Source of the DNA: Massilia varians
Lineage (GTDB): Bacteria; Pseudomonadota; Gammaproteobacteria; Burkholderiales; Burkholderiaceae_D
Direction: 5' to 3'
DNA: 64,000 nucleotides
NCBI RefSeq assembly: GCF_027923905.1
Contig: NZ_AP026966.1
Span: 2,481,001-2,545,000, forward strand
Position numbers and translations under genes: made by a program. Shown piece after piece: positions 39,962 through 50,132 of this stretch (positions within the stretch are counted from its first letter, which is position 1; every line of letters starts with the position of its first letter). The notes under the pieces were generated by a model, which saw nothing but the letters and a program-made list of their open reading frames with translations, was not told where the DNA came from and made no database searches.

Positions 39962-40693
39962 TTAGCCCGGCGCCTGCTTCGGCAAGGTCATGCGCAGCAG
40001 CGTGCCGCCGCTCTCGCCGGCGCCGAGTTCCAGGGTGCCGCCCAGGAAGCGCGCGCGTTCGCGCAGCAGGCGCAGGCCGTGGCAGCTGGTCGATTCCAGC
40101 ACCTTGCCGGCGTTCGGCAGGCCGCGGCCGTTGTCGCGAATGGTCAGCATCACCTGCTCGCCGTCGTCGTCCAGGATCACGTCGACCTCGGTCGCGCTTG
40201 CATGCGCGGCCACGTTGCGCAGGCCTTCCTCGACGCAGCGCAGCAGCACCACGCCCTGGGTACGGGTATACGACCCGTCCTCGTCGGGCAGGCTGGCACG
40301 GGCCTTGAAGCCGTGGGCGGCGGCGAAACCCGGGACCAGTTCGGCCAGCGCGGCCTTCAGGCCGAGGAACTCGAGCTTGTCGTTCCACAGCTCGAGCTGC
40401 ATCTTGCGGTTGGTCTCGATGATGTTGGCGAGCAGCGCCTTCATCTGCGCGCTGCGGTCGCGCATCGACTGGTTCTCGGCCGGGATGTGCTGGCTGAGCA
40501 GGGCGAGATGCATGGTCAGCGCCGTCATCGACGAGCCCAGGCTGTCGTGGAGCTGGCGTGCCAGCAGGCGGCGTTCCTCGTCCCAGCAGGCGGCGAGGTA
40601 GCCCAGCATCTCGGTGAGTTCAGCAGTGCGGTCCGCGCCCGGCCCCGTGGTGGCCACGGCGCCGGCGGGCTGCTGATGTGCCGGTTCGGTCAT
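39962..40693 (-). CDS. Soluble HisKA_3 (NarX/DesK-type) sensor kinase
   Basis: A 243-residue cytoplasmic kinase with HisKA_3 (LARQLHDSLGSSMTALTMHLALL; the His is in QLHDS) and a HATPase domain (DNGRGLPN, GHGLRLLRERA-like CHGLRLLRERARFLGG). It has no membrane span or sensory domain other than a short N-terminal region, and no NarL-type regulator is adjacent, so its partner is elsewhere. ATG 40693 (MTEPAHQQPAG) is preferred; the frame could start at 40849 but that extension is not kinase-like. It is divergent from the hemerythrin gene. Confidence 0.85.
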   Translation of the reverse strand: MTEPAHQQPAGAVATTGPGADRTAELTEMLGYLAACWDEERRLLARQLHDSLGSSMTALTMHLALLSQHIPAENQSMRDRSAQMKALLANIIETNRKMQLELWNDKLEFLGLKAALAELVPGFAAAHGFKARASLPDEDGSYTRTQGVVLLRCVEEGLRNVAAHASATEVDVILDDDGEQVMLTIRDNGRGLPNAGKVLESTSCHGLRLLRERARFLGGTLELGAGESGGTLLRMTLPKQAPG

Positions 40694-40797
40694 CGTAGGC
40701 TCGGTTAAATGTTTCCCCAAATCATACAACAGTTGGCGCGGAGGCGGCGCGCAAGCCAGGTGAATTGTAGCGGCGGGGTCGACCCGAAACAGCGTGC

Positions 40798-40818
40798 GCT
40801 GCCGTACAGTCGCGTCAG
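40798..40818 (+). promoter_or_regulatory. Sequence shared with the ligD upstream region (possible stress promoter)
   Basis: gctgccgtacagtcgcgtcag matches 19 of 21 bases of gctggcgtacagtcgcgccag at 62213-62233, on the same strand and 61 and 49 bases before their respective start codons. It may be a promoter or operator element used by stress genes. The match is seen directly; its role is an inference. Confidence 0.4.
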
Positions 40819-40878
40819 TGGTTTCGGGCGAAGCTTGCGTCGTAGGCATACCAATTTATCAATAACCGGGGTAATACA

Positions 40879-41334
40879 ATGACGACCGCAAGCAAATCGC
40901 AGGATGCCATCACGCTGCTCACCGCGCAGCACCGCGAAGTCCACGCAATGTTCGAGAAGTTCGAGAACATGACCGACCGTGCCAAGGTCAGCAAGAAAAA
41001 ACTTGCCGACGAGATCTGCCAGGCCCTGATCATGCACACCACCATCGAGGAAGAGATCCTGTATCCGGCGGTGCGCGAAGCAACGGAGGAAACCGAGGAC
41101 ATGGTCGACGAGGCCGTCGTCGAGCACGCCTCGGCCAAGGACCTGATCGCCCAGATCCAGGAAATGGACCCGGGCGACGACCTGTACGACGCCAAGGTGA
41201 AGGTGCTGGGCGAACTGGTCGACCACCACGTCGAGGAAGAAGAAAAGGAAATGTTCCCGAAGATGAAGGAACTGAAGCTGGACCTGCAAGCGCTGGGCCA
41301 GGAGATGGCGGCCCGGGCCGCCGAGCTGCAGTAA
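40879..41334 (+). CDS. Hemerythrin HHE-domain protein
   Basis: A 151-residue protein with four helices and a di-iron set of residues in the HHE pattern: AQHREVHAMFEKFE near residue 16, HTTIEEEILYPAV, VEHASAKDLI and DHHVEEEEKEMFP. Such proteins bind O2 or NO, or protect iron-sulfur clusters. The ATG is preceded by accggggtaataca. It lies between two signalling genes and is divergent from the orphan kinase; a shared upstream motif with ligD suggests stress-induced expression. Confidence 0.9.
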   Translation: MTTASKSQDAITLLTAQHREVHAMFEKFENMTDRAKVSKKKLADEICQALIMHTTIEEEILYPAVREATEETEDMVDEAVVEHASAKDLIAQIQEMDPGDDLYDAKVKVLGELVDHHVEEEEKEMFPKMKELKLDLQALGQEMAARAAELQ

Positions 41335-41377
41335 CCGACCCCGGTCCCGGCGCTGCGGGCTTGGCCGGGGCCTTGCC

Positions 41378-42994
<1,617 letters not shown>

Positions 42995-43111
42995 GATGGT
43001 TCGTTGTGCTTTCGCTAAAAGACTTTACTTTCAGGAAAGATCATATCAAAACAAGAGTGTTGCGTTTTAAAAACACTGTAATAACGGGGAATGATATCAC
43101 GGGCAATTTAG

Positions 43112-43702
<591 letters not shown>

Positions 43703-43730
43703 TCGATCGGCGCTGTTTGGATTCATGATG

Positions 43731-43764
43731 GGCCACCGGCAGCGGAAGCTGCCGGTGGCCCGTT
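43731..43764 (+). terminator. Intrinsic terminator after the small protein gene
   Basis: ggccaccggcagc (43731-43743) and gctgccggtggcc (43748-43760) pair perfectly around GGAA and are followed by cgttta. Confidence 0.85.
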
Positions 43765-43847
43765 TATATTAAGTTGAGACTGATGAAAATCGGCCGCGAT
43801 GACGCCCGTGGCATCGTCGCGGCCGATTCGTGTGCCGACCGGGAGCG

Positions 43848-44810
43848 TCAGCGATGCGCCGCCGTTTCCACCGGCGCCGGCATCTTGGCGGCCGACTGGC
43901 GGTTGGCCGCCGGCGAGCAGAAGCGGTTCTTGCCGGCGCGCTTGGCTTCGTACAGGGCGTAGTCGGCGATGCTGATCAAGGCGTCGACCGATTCGGCATC
44001 GTCCGGATAGATGCTGATGCCGATCGAGGTCGACAGGCGCAAGGTCAGGTCGTTGATGAAATAGGGCTCGGACACGGCTTCGACCAGCTTGGCCGCCGGA
44101 CCCTGGGCGTCGGCCAGGCTGTGGATCTCGCCCAGCACCACCATGAATTCGTCGCCGCCGAGGCGGGCCACGGTATCTTCCTTGCGGGAATTGGCCAGCA
44201 GGCGCTGCGACACCATCTTGAGGATGTCGTCGCCATAGGCATGGCCGTAGGTGTCGTTGATCGCCTTGAAGCCGTCCAGGTCGAGGTACATGATCGCGGC
44301 CTTGGTGTGGCTGCGGTTGGCGTGCTGCAGGGCTGTCTCGATGCGGTCTTCGAGCAGGCGGCGGTTGGGCAGGCCGGTGAGGGCGTCGTGCAGCGCCAGC
44401 TCCTGCTGCGCGCGCGAATACTGCGCCAGCTCCTTGTAGAGCAGGCGTACTTCCAGCATGTTGTGGATGCGCTTGTGTACTTCGAGCAGGTCGAAGGGCT
44501 TGCTGATGAAGTCGCGGGCGCCGGCTTCCAGCGCGGCGATCTTGAAGCTCGGCTGGGCGGTCAGGGCCAGCACCGGCAGGTAGCCGCCCTGTTCGATCTC
44601 CTTCAGGCCCGGCATCTGCAGGTCGAGCAGGATCAGGTCGTAGTTGTGCTCGCGATGCAGCGGGCACACCTGTTCCGGCAGCATCGTCGAACTGACGCAG
44701 GTGTAGCCTTCCTCGCGCAATATCTCTTCCATCAGCTCGATATTGTCGGGCGAATCGTCCACCACCAGGATCTTCGCGTTCAAAATGTCTTGTCTGCTCG
44801 GCATGCTCAT
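43848..44810 (-). CDS. REC-GGDEF response regulator (diguanylate cyclase) with shortened receiver
   Basis: A 320-residue protein: receiver (about 12-135) and GGDEF domain (about 150-310) with intact RLGGDEF and a DLDGFKAINDTYGH motif, so it should make c-di-GMP. The receiver has Asp in ILLDLQMPG, but continues directly into LKEIEQGGYLPV. In close homologues I remember about nine residues of the type MDGFQVMEG between PG and LKEI. This would remove part of the helix after the phosphorylation site and could uncouple the cyclase from phosphorylation. The kinase partner is not obvious. Confidence 0.87.
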   Translation of the reverse strand: MSMPSRQDILNAKILVVDDSPDNIELMEEILREEGYTCVSSTMLPEQVCPLHREHNYDLILLDLQMPGLKEIEQGGYLPVLALTAQPSFKIAALEAGARDFISKPFDLLEVHKRIHNMLEVRLLYKELAQYSRAQQELALHDALTGLPNRRLLEDRIETALQHANRSHTKAAIMYLDLDGFKAINDTYGHAYGDDILKMVSQRLLANSRKEDTVARLGGDEFMVVLGEIHSLADAQGPAAKLVEAVSEPYFINDLTLRLSTSIGISIYPDDAESVDALISIADYALYEAKRAGKNRFCSPAANRQSAAKMPAPVETAAHR

Positions 44811-44934
44811 TCTCTTCTACGCTGTCGGAAACGTGTTCCATTTCCTTTTGGAATGGACACCTCCCATATCTTCATAGTCTAGCAAAAGCCTAAAAATTTC
44901 TTGTAGGACAGCGCCGCGTGTCCGGGTAGGAGCA

Positions 44935-47900
44935 TTATCGACCAAGTCCGCGCCCGGCGCCATTCACCATCTGTGCAGTCGGCACCGCTACCGACGTGAT
45001 GGCGGCGATGAGTTCTCCCGGCTCCACCGGCTTCGAAATATGGGTCGAAAATCCCGCTTCCAGGGCCTTCAGGCGGTCCTCGGGCCGGGCAAAGGCGGTC
45101 AGGGCGATGGCCGGCAACTGGCCGCCGGCCTCGCGCGGCAGTGCCCGTACCCAGCCGATCAGTTCGAACCCGTCGACCTCGGGCATGCCCAGGTCGCTCA
45201 CCAGGACGTCCGGGCGGTCGCTGCGCAGGGCGTCGAAGGCTTCGCGCGCGCTCGCCGCCACCCGCACCCGGGCATGGCAGTCGGTCAGGATGCGCGCGAT
45301 CAGCTCGCGGCTGTCGCGCGCGTCGTCCACCACCAGCACCGTCAGCCCGGCCAGGTTGCGCAGTGCGCCGTCGGGCGGCTCGGGCGCCGGGGCGGGCGCG
45401 GGCGCGGGCATCGCCCGGGCCGGGCGGCTGCTTGAGGCCGGCGCCTCGGCGCGCGGCAGCTCGATCGTGAAGCTGGCGCCCTGGCCCTCGCCGGCGCTCT
45501 CGGCCCGCACCGTGCCGCCGTGCTGCTCGACCAGGTGCTTGACGATCGACAGTCCGAGCCCCAGGCCGCCATGCCGGCGCGTCATCGACGCGTCTTCCTG
45601 GCGGAAACGCTCGAACACGTGGGTGACGAATTCGGGGCGGATTCCGACGCCGTTGTCGCGCACCGTGATCGCCACCACCTTGCCGCCCTTGGTATCGCGT
45701 TCGCTGATCTCGACCGCCACCAGGCCGTCGCGCGGGGTGAACTTGATCGCATTCGACAGCAGGTTCCAGATGACCTGTTGCAGCCGGCCGGTGTCGCCGG
45801 CCACGAGGGCGCCCGGCGCCAGGTAGTGCTTCTCGATGGCGATGTGCTTGGCATCGGCCGCCGGACGCACGGTCTCGATGGCGGCGTCGATGAAGCTGGA
45901 AGGCAGGATCGCCTGCATGTCGAGCAGCACCTTGCCCGAGGTGATACGGCTCATGTCGAGCAGGTCCTCGATCAGCTGGGCCTGGGCGCGCGCATTGCGT
46001 TCGATGGTTTGCAGGCCGCGCTGCAGGTCGGCGCCGTCGCGGCTGCCGCGGCGCAGGACCTGCGACCAGCCCAGGATCGCCGACAGCGGGGTGCGCAGCT
46101 CGTGCGACAGGGTGGCCAGGAACTCGTCCTTCATCTGGCTGCTGCGCTCGGCCTCGGCGCGCGCTTCGCGTTCGTTCTCGAGCAGCACCTTGCGCTCCTC
46201 GGCCGCGCGGCGCGTCGCTTCGTACAGGCGGGCGTTGTCGACGGCGATCGCGGCCTGGGCGGCGATGCCGCGCACGATGCGCTCGCTGCGTTCGGTAAAT
46301 ACCGCGGGTTCCGGATGGCCGAAGAACATGGTGCCGAGCAGCTCGCCCGAGCGCGCCGCCACCGGCACCGCCATGTAGCTGCGCAGCGCCGGCTCCCCGG
46401 CGGCCGGGTGCCCGCCCGGCAGCCCGAAGCGCGGCGCGCTGCCCGCATAGTGCGGGTCGCGGGCGATGTCCTCGATGCGCACCACGCCTTCGCTGCGCAG
46501 GGCCGGCGGGTAGAGCGTGCTGGCCTGCGCTTCGCCGAAGGTCTGGAATTCGCTCGAGGTCGCGCCCGACAGCGTGACCATCGAGAACAGGGCGCCGTCG
46601 CCGTCCTGGCCGTAGTGGACGAAGGCGCCGTAACGCGCGCCGCTCACGCCCAGCGCCGCCTCGGTGGCCGCGCGCAGCAGCGAGCGCAGGTCGCGGGTCG
46701 AGGCCAGGATGCTGCCGGTGCTGTTGAGCAGCTCGAGCACGTGCGATTCGTCGCGCAACGCCTGCTCGGCGCGCTTGACCTGGTCGACGTCGGTATTGGT
46801 GCCGAACCAGCGCACCACGCGCCCGTCGGCATCGCGCACCGCGCTCAGGCGCGTCAGGTACCAGCGGTAGCTGCCGTCGGCGCCGCGCAGCGGGAATTCC
46901 ATCTCGAAGGGCTCGCCGCTGCGGATGGTCTCGCGCCAGTGCCGCATCACCGCGGGCAGGGCGTCCGGTTCGACGGTTTCCTGCCAGCCCCAGCCCACGC
47001 TGCGCTCCGGGCTGCGGCCGGTGTATTCGTACCAGCGGTCGTTGAACCAGACGATGCCGCCGTCGGTGCCGGCCATCCAGGCCAGCTGCGGGATGGTGTT
47101 GGCGAGCGCGCGCAGCAGTTCCTCGCTCTGGCGCAAGGTATCTTCGGCGCTCTTGCGCGAGCTGATGTCCTGCACCACGCCGGTCATGCCGACCAGGGTT
47201 TCCTGGCCCTTGCGCTCGGCGTAATCGGGACGGCCGACCAGGGCCACCCAGCGCTCCGCCTGGCGCTCGAGGGCGCCGGTCGCGACCCGGCACTCGATGT
47301 TCAGGTCGGCCCGCGCGTCGAACGCCTTGAGCACGGCGCGCCGCACCTGGATGCGGTGCTCGGGATGCAGGCGCGCACGCAGCTGCGGCCAGGGCAGCGG
47401 GGTGTCGGCAGGCAGGCCCAGGATGCCGGCCGCGCGCGGCCCCAGGATCACGCGGTCGAGCGCGGCGTCCCAGCGCCAGTCGCCCAGGCGCCCGGCCGCC
47501 AGCGCCACCTGCAGGCGGTTGTTGTTCTCGACCAGGGCCTGCTGGTCCAGCTTGCGCTGGGTGATGTCCTGGAAGTACAGGGTCAGGCCGTCCGGCGAAG
47601 GATGCAGGCGCATTTCCAGCCAGCACTGCAGGCGCACGTAATAAAAGTCGCGCACCACGGTCTCGCGCCGGTCCATGGCGCGCCGGCAGTCCTCGGCCAC
47701 CGAGGTCCCGTGCAGGTCTTCGAACTCGTCCCACAGGTTCTTGCCGATCAGGCCCGCGCGGTGCTTGTCGAGCGGGGCGATCATGTCGAGCGCACGTCCG
47801 TTGATGTAGATGATGCGCCACTCGCGGTCGACCGCGCAGAAGCCGTCGGACAGGCTTTCGAGCATGTTCTCCATGCGCTCGTTGGCACGGCGCAGCGCTT

Positions 47901-48009
47901 CCTGTGCCCCCAGCAGCTCTTCCTCGGCGCGCTGACGCGCCGCCAGCACGCTCTGGGCGTTGCGCAGCGCGGCGCTGCGCATCATCTCGAGTTCGTGTTC
48001 GTCGCTCAC
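44935..48009 (-). CDS. Large PAS-PAS-PAS-GAF hybrid sensor kinase with receiver
   Basis: A 1024-residue soluble hybrid kinase. Order: coiled start, PAS (about 40-160), PAS (about 165-290), PAS (about 300-420), GAF (about 435-600), HisKA with His636 in LSHELRTPLSA, HATPase (DNGVGIRPEFV, GGLGLGLSIVKHLVEQHGG), a Pro/Ala-rich linker and a receiver with Asp939 in VSDLGMPEVDG. No membrane segment, so it senses cytosolic ligands or redox state. It starts with GTG 48009, overlapping the stop of the MetE-like gene (GTGA), the strongest clue that both act together. It is the last gene of a three-gene operon. Confidence 0.9.
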   Translation of the reverse strand: MSDEHELEMMRSAALRNAQSVLAARQRAEEELLGAQEALRRANERMENMLESLSDGFCAVDREWRIIYINGRALDMIAPLDKHRAGLIGKNLWDEFEDLHGTSVAEDCRRAMDRRETVVRDFYYVRLQCWLEMRLHPSPDGLTLYFQDITQRKLDQQALVENNNRLQVALAAGRLGDWRWDAALDRVILGPRAAGILGLPADTPLPWPQLRARLHPEHRIQVRRAVLKAFDARADLNIECRVATGALERQAERWVALVGRPDYAERKGQETLVGMTGVVQDISSRKSAEDTLRQSEELLRALANTIPQLAWMAGTDGGIVWFNDRWYEYTGRSPERSVGWGWQETVEPDALPAVMRHWRETIRSGEPFEMEFPLRGADGSYRWYLTRLSAVRDADGRVVRWFGTNTDVDQVKRAEQALRDESHVLELLNSTGSILASTRDLRSLLRAATEAALGVSGARYGAFVHYGQDGDGALFSMVTLSGATSSEFQTFGEAQASTLYPPALRSEGVVRIEDIARDPHYAGSAPRFGLPGGHPAAGEPALRSYMAVPVAARSGELLGTMFFGHPEPAVFTERSERIVRGIAAQAAIAVDNARLYEATRRAAEERKVLLENEREARAEAERSSQMKDEFLATLSHELRTPLSAILGWSQVLRRGSRDGADLQRGLQTIERNARAQAQLIEDLLDMSRITSGKVLLDMQAILPSSFIDAAIETVRPAADAKHIAIEKHYLAPGALVAGDTGRLQQVIWNLLSNAIKFTPRDGLVAVEISERDTKGGKVVAITVRDNGVGIRPEFVTHVFERFRQEDASMTRRHGGLGLGLSIVKHLVEQHGGTVRAESAGEGQGASFTIELPRAEAPASSSRPARAMPAPAPAPAPEPPDGALRNLAGLTVLVVDDARDSRELIARILTDCHARVRVAASAREAFDALRSDRPDVLVSDLGMPEVDGFELIGWVRALPREAGGQLPAIALTAFARPEDRLKALEAGFSTHISKPVEPGELIAAITSVAVPTAQMVNGAGRGLGR

Positions 48010-49109
48010 GCGGCCCCCTCCAGCAGTGCGCTTGCCAGGCGCGTGCCTTCGACCCGTGCGCGCACCTTGGCAAAGGCGCTCGCGCGGCTGATGCTGTCGT
48101 CGTCGAAGAAGGGGGCGAAGCCGGCATCGTCGGTCGTGCCCAGGCGCCGCAGGTCGAGGTAGCGGGCCGCCAGCAGCACCCGGTCGCGCACCTGTGCGGC
48201 GCTCTCGATCCGCGTGTCGAAGGGATCGACGACGCCGACGAACACGCGCTGATCGGGGCGCGCATAGTCGCGCGCGATGCGCAGCACGCGCTCCGGGTCG
48301 GGCTGTCCGGCCATCGCGATATAGAAGCTGCCGGCGCGGATCTCGAACAGCGCCGGCAGCAGATCGGCGTAGTCGACTTCGGTCTCCTGCGCGCCGGCGC
48401 CGGACCCGGGCGGCCGGACCCCGGCCGCCGACACGTGCAGTCCGATCAGGGCGCGTTCGGCCGCGGAAAAGCGCGCCAGCGCCATATTGTTCAGGTGGAC
48501 GAAGCTGGCCAGCAGGGCCCCGCTCGGGTCGAGCCGCATCGCCAGCGGACCTTCGGCGAAATCGATCTGCACCTTGTGGGCGCCGGCCTCGAGGCAGCGC
48601 CGGATCTCGGTCTCGTGTTCGCGCACCAGGTCGTCAAGGAATTGTTCGCGCGTATAGCCTTCAAGGCCGTCGGGCGGGTAGAGCAGCGACAGCGCCGACG
48701 GCGAGATGATGGCCTGCTTGATCAAGGTGCGCGGCCGGGTCGCGTGGCGGCGCGCCGCGCGCAGGTACTGGTCGGCGTAGCACTGGTAACGGAAGGGGCC
48801 GTGCGTGAGACGCGGCATGCGGTGGCTGGTGGGGCCGGCACCGCTTTGCACGGGGATGCGGAAGCCGTCCGGCGCGGTGTTGGCCGCGCCGCGTACCGGA
48901 TAGCTCCAGAAATTCTCGAGCTTGCCCTGCTCGCCGTCGCTGATGACCGGCGCGCCGGTCGCCTCGAAATCCAGCACGGTGGCGCGCACCGCCGCCTCGA
49001 GCAGGGGCGCGAGCGCGCGATCCGCGGCGCCGCCGCGGATCGCGGCGATCAGCTCGGGCGGACGTGGAATGCTGCCGATCGGTTCAGTTGGAATCATCAG
49101 TGCTGGCAT
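48006..49109 (-). CDS. MetE-like protein lacking both zinc-binding cysteines
   Basis: A 367-residue barrel protein of the cobalamin-independent methionine synthase (MetE C-terminal) family, with IPTEPIGSIPRPPELI at the start and DFAEGPLA, EVDYADLLPALFEIRAG, VGVVDPFDTRIES further on. In relatives I remember, zinc is held by H-x-C (HTCPGG) and a Cys in GTTDDCGFSP. Here these are HVSAAG (Cys to Ser, near 48437) and GTTDDAGFAP (Cys to Ala, near 48130), so normal zinc-dependent methyl transfer is unlikely. It overlaps the giant kinase by four bases. ATG 49097 is an alternative start. Confidence 0.83.
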   Translation of the reverse strand: MPALMIPTEPIGSIPRPPELIAAIRGGAADRALAPLLEAAVRATVLDFEATGAPVISDGEQGKLENFWSYPVRGAANTAPDGFRIPVQSGAGPTSHRMPRLTHGPFRYQCYADQYLRAARRHATRPRTLIKQAIISPSALSLLYPPDGLEGYTREQFLDDLVREHETEIRRCLEAGAHKVQIDFAEGPLAMRLDPSGALLASFVHLNNMALARFSAAERALIGLHVSAAGVRPPGSGAGAQETEVDYADLLPALFEIRAGSFYIAMAGQPDPERVLRIARDYARPDQRVFVGVVDPFDTRIESAAQVRDRVLLAARYLDLRRLGTTDDAGFAPFFDDDSISRASAFAKVRARVEGTRLASALLEGAA

Positions 49110-49196
49110 GGTGGCAGGCGCCGGACGCACGGCTGCGCGCGGCCTGGTACGGGCCATTGTAGCCCAGCCGGAGCCTGCCGGCACGTGGCACCGGCC

Positions 49197-50033
49197 TCAC
49201 CTGGCGGGCGCCGGCTGGCGCGCCACCTTTTCCAGGGCATCCTGGAGCTGGTCCAGCTCGTAGGGCTTCTGGAGCGACAGGTAGGGGAACTCGAGGTGGC
49301 GCAGCAGCGAATCGCCGTAGCCCGAGGCGAAGATCACCTTCAGCGCCGGATAGTCCTCGAGGGCGCGGCGCGCCAGGTCGACGCCCGACATGCCGGGCAG
49401 GCTGACGTCCGAGAACAGCACCTGATAACGCTGCCTGGCCAGCAGGGCGAGGGCGTCGTCCGGATGGGCCACGCCGTCCGCCTCGTGGCCGAAGGCCTTG
49501 AGCATCTCGCAGACCAGGTACTGGGAGTCGAGGTTGTCCTCGACCACCAGGATGCGCAGCGCGGTGTCCTCGGGTTCCGGCGCCTGCGCGGCGGGCGCGG
49601 CGGCCGGGGGCGCGAGCAGGACGTGGATGCCGCCGATGCCGCCGTCGCCGTCGGGCAGCGGCGTCAGGCGCAGGTCGCAGCGATGTTCGACCAGGCCGTC
49701 CGCGTGGCGAAAGCCCAGCTGCGCGCCCGCCACCAGGCCGGCTTGTCCGGACCAGGCATGCTGCAGGGCGGCGCCGGCGGCCGACAGGGGCGGCGGCAGC
49801 ACCGAGGGCACCGAGCCGCCCGGCACCCGACCGCAGCCCAGGCCGGCCAGATCGGCATAGGCCTCGTTGAAGACCAGGACGGTTTCGCGCCCCCACACCA
49901 GCAATCCCGGCAGGGGGGAATTGAGCAGCAGGTCGGCGGCCACGCGCAGCGGCGTGGGCCAGCGGGCGGGCTCGCCGAGGCTGCTCCCGGACCAGTCGTA
50001 GGAGCTAACGGTGCGCGGATCGTGTTCAGGCAT
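49197..50033 (-). CDS. PAS-like plus receiver protein
   Basis: A 278-residue protein with a PAS-like N-terminal sensor (SPLPGLLVWGRETVLVFNEAYADLAG) and a C-terminal receiver (about 160-275) with Asp in LFSDVSLPGMSG and Lys in LQKPYEL. There is no kinase or DNA-binding part, so it probably acts as a phospho-shuttle or adaptor. It is the first gene of the leftward operon with the MetE-like protein (87 bases downstream) and the hybrid kinase. An ISL3 element is inserted about 100 bases upstream of its start, which may affect its promoter. Confidence 0.8.
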   Translation of the reverse strand: MPEHDPRTVSSYDWSGSSLGEPARWPTPLRVAADLLLNSPLPGLLVWGRETVLVFNEAYADLAGLGCGRVPGGSVPSVLPPPLSAAGAALQHAWSGQAGLVAGAQLGFRHADGLVEHRCDLRLTPLPDGDGGIGGIHVLLAPPAAAPAAQAPEPEDTALRILVVEDNLDSQYLVCEMLKAFGHEADGVAHPDDALALLARQRYQVLFSDVSLPGMSGVDLARRALEDYPALKVIFASGYGDSLLRHLEFPYLSLQKPYELDQLQDALEKVARQPAPAR

Positions 50034-50132
50034 GGGCAGACTGTTGTAGGAACGAAAACATGGCGGCCATCCTACACCAAATGCAGGCCAACTGCCGTCT
50101 CGATCCGTGCGCTGCCCGCGCGGGCAAAAAAA

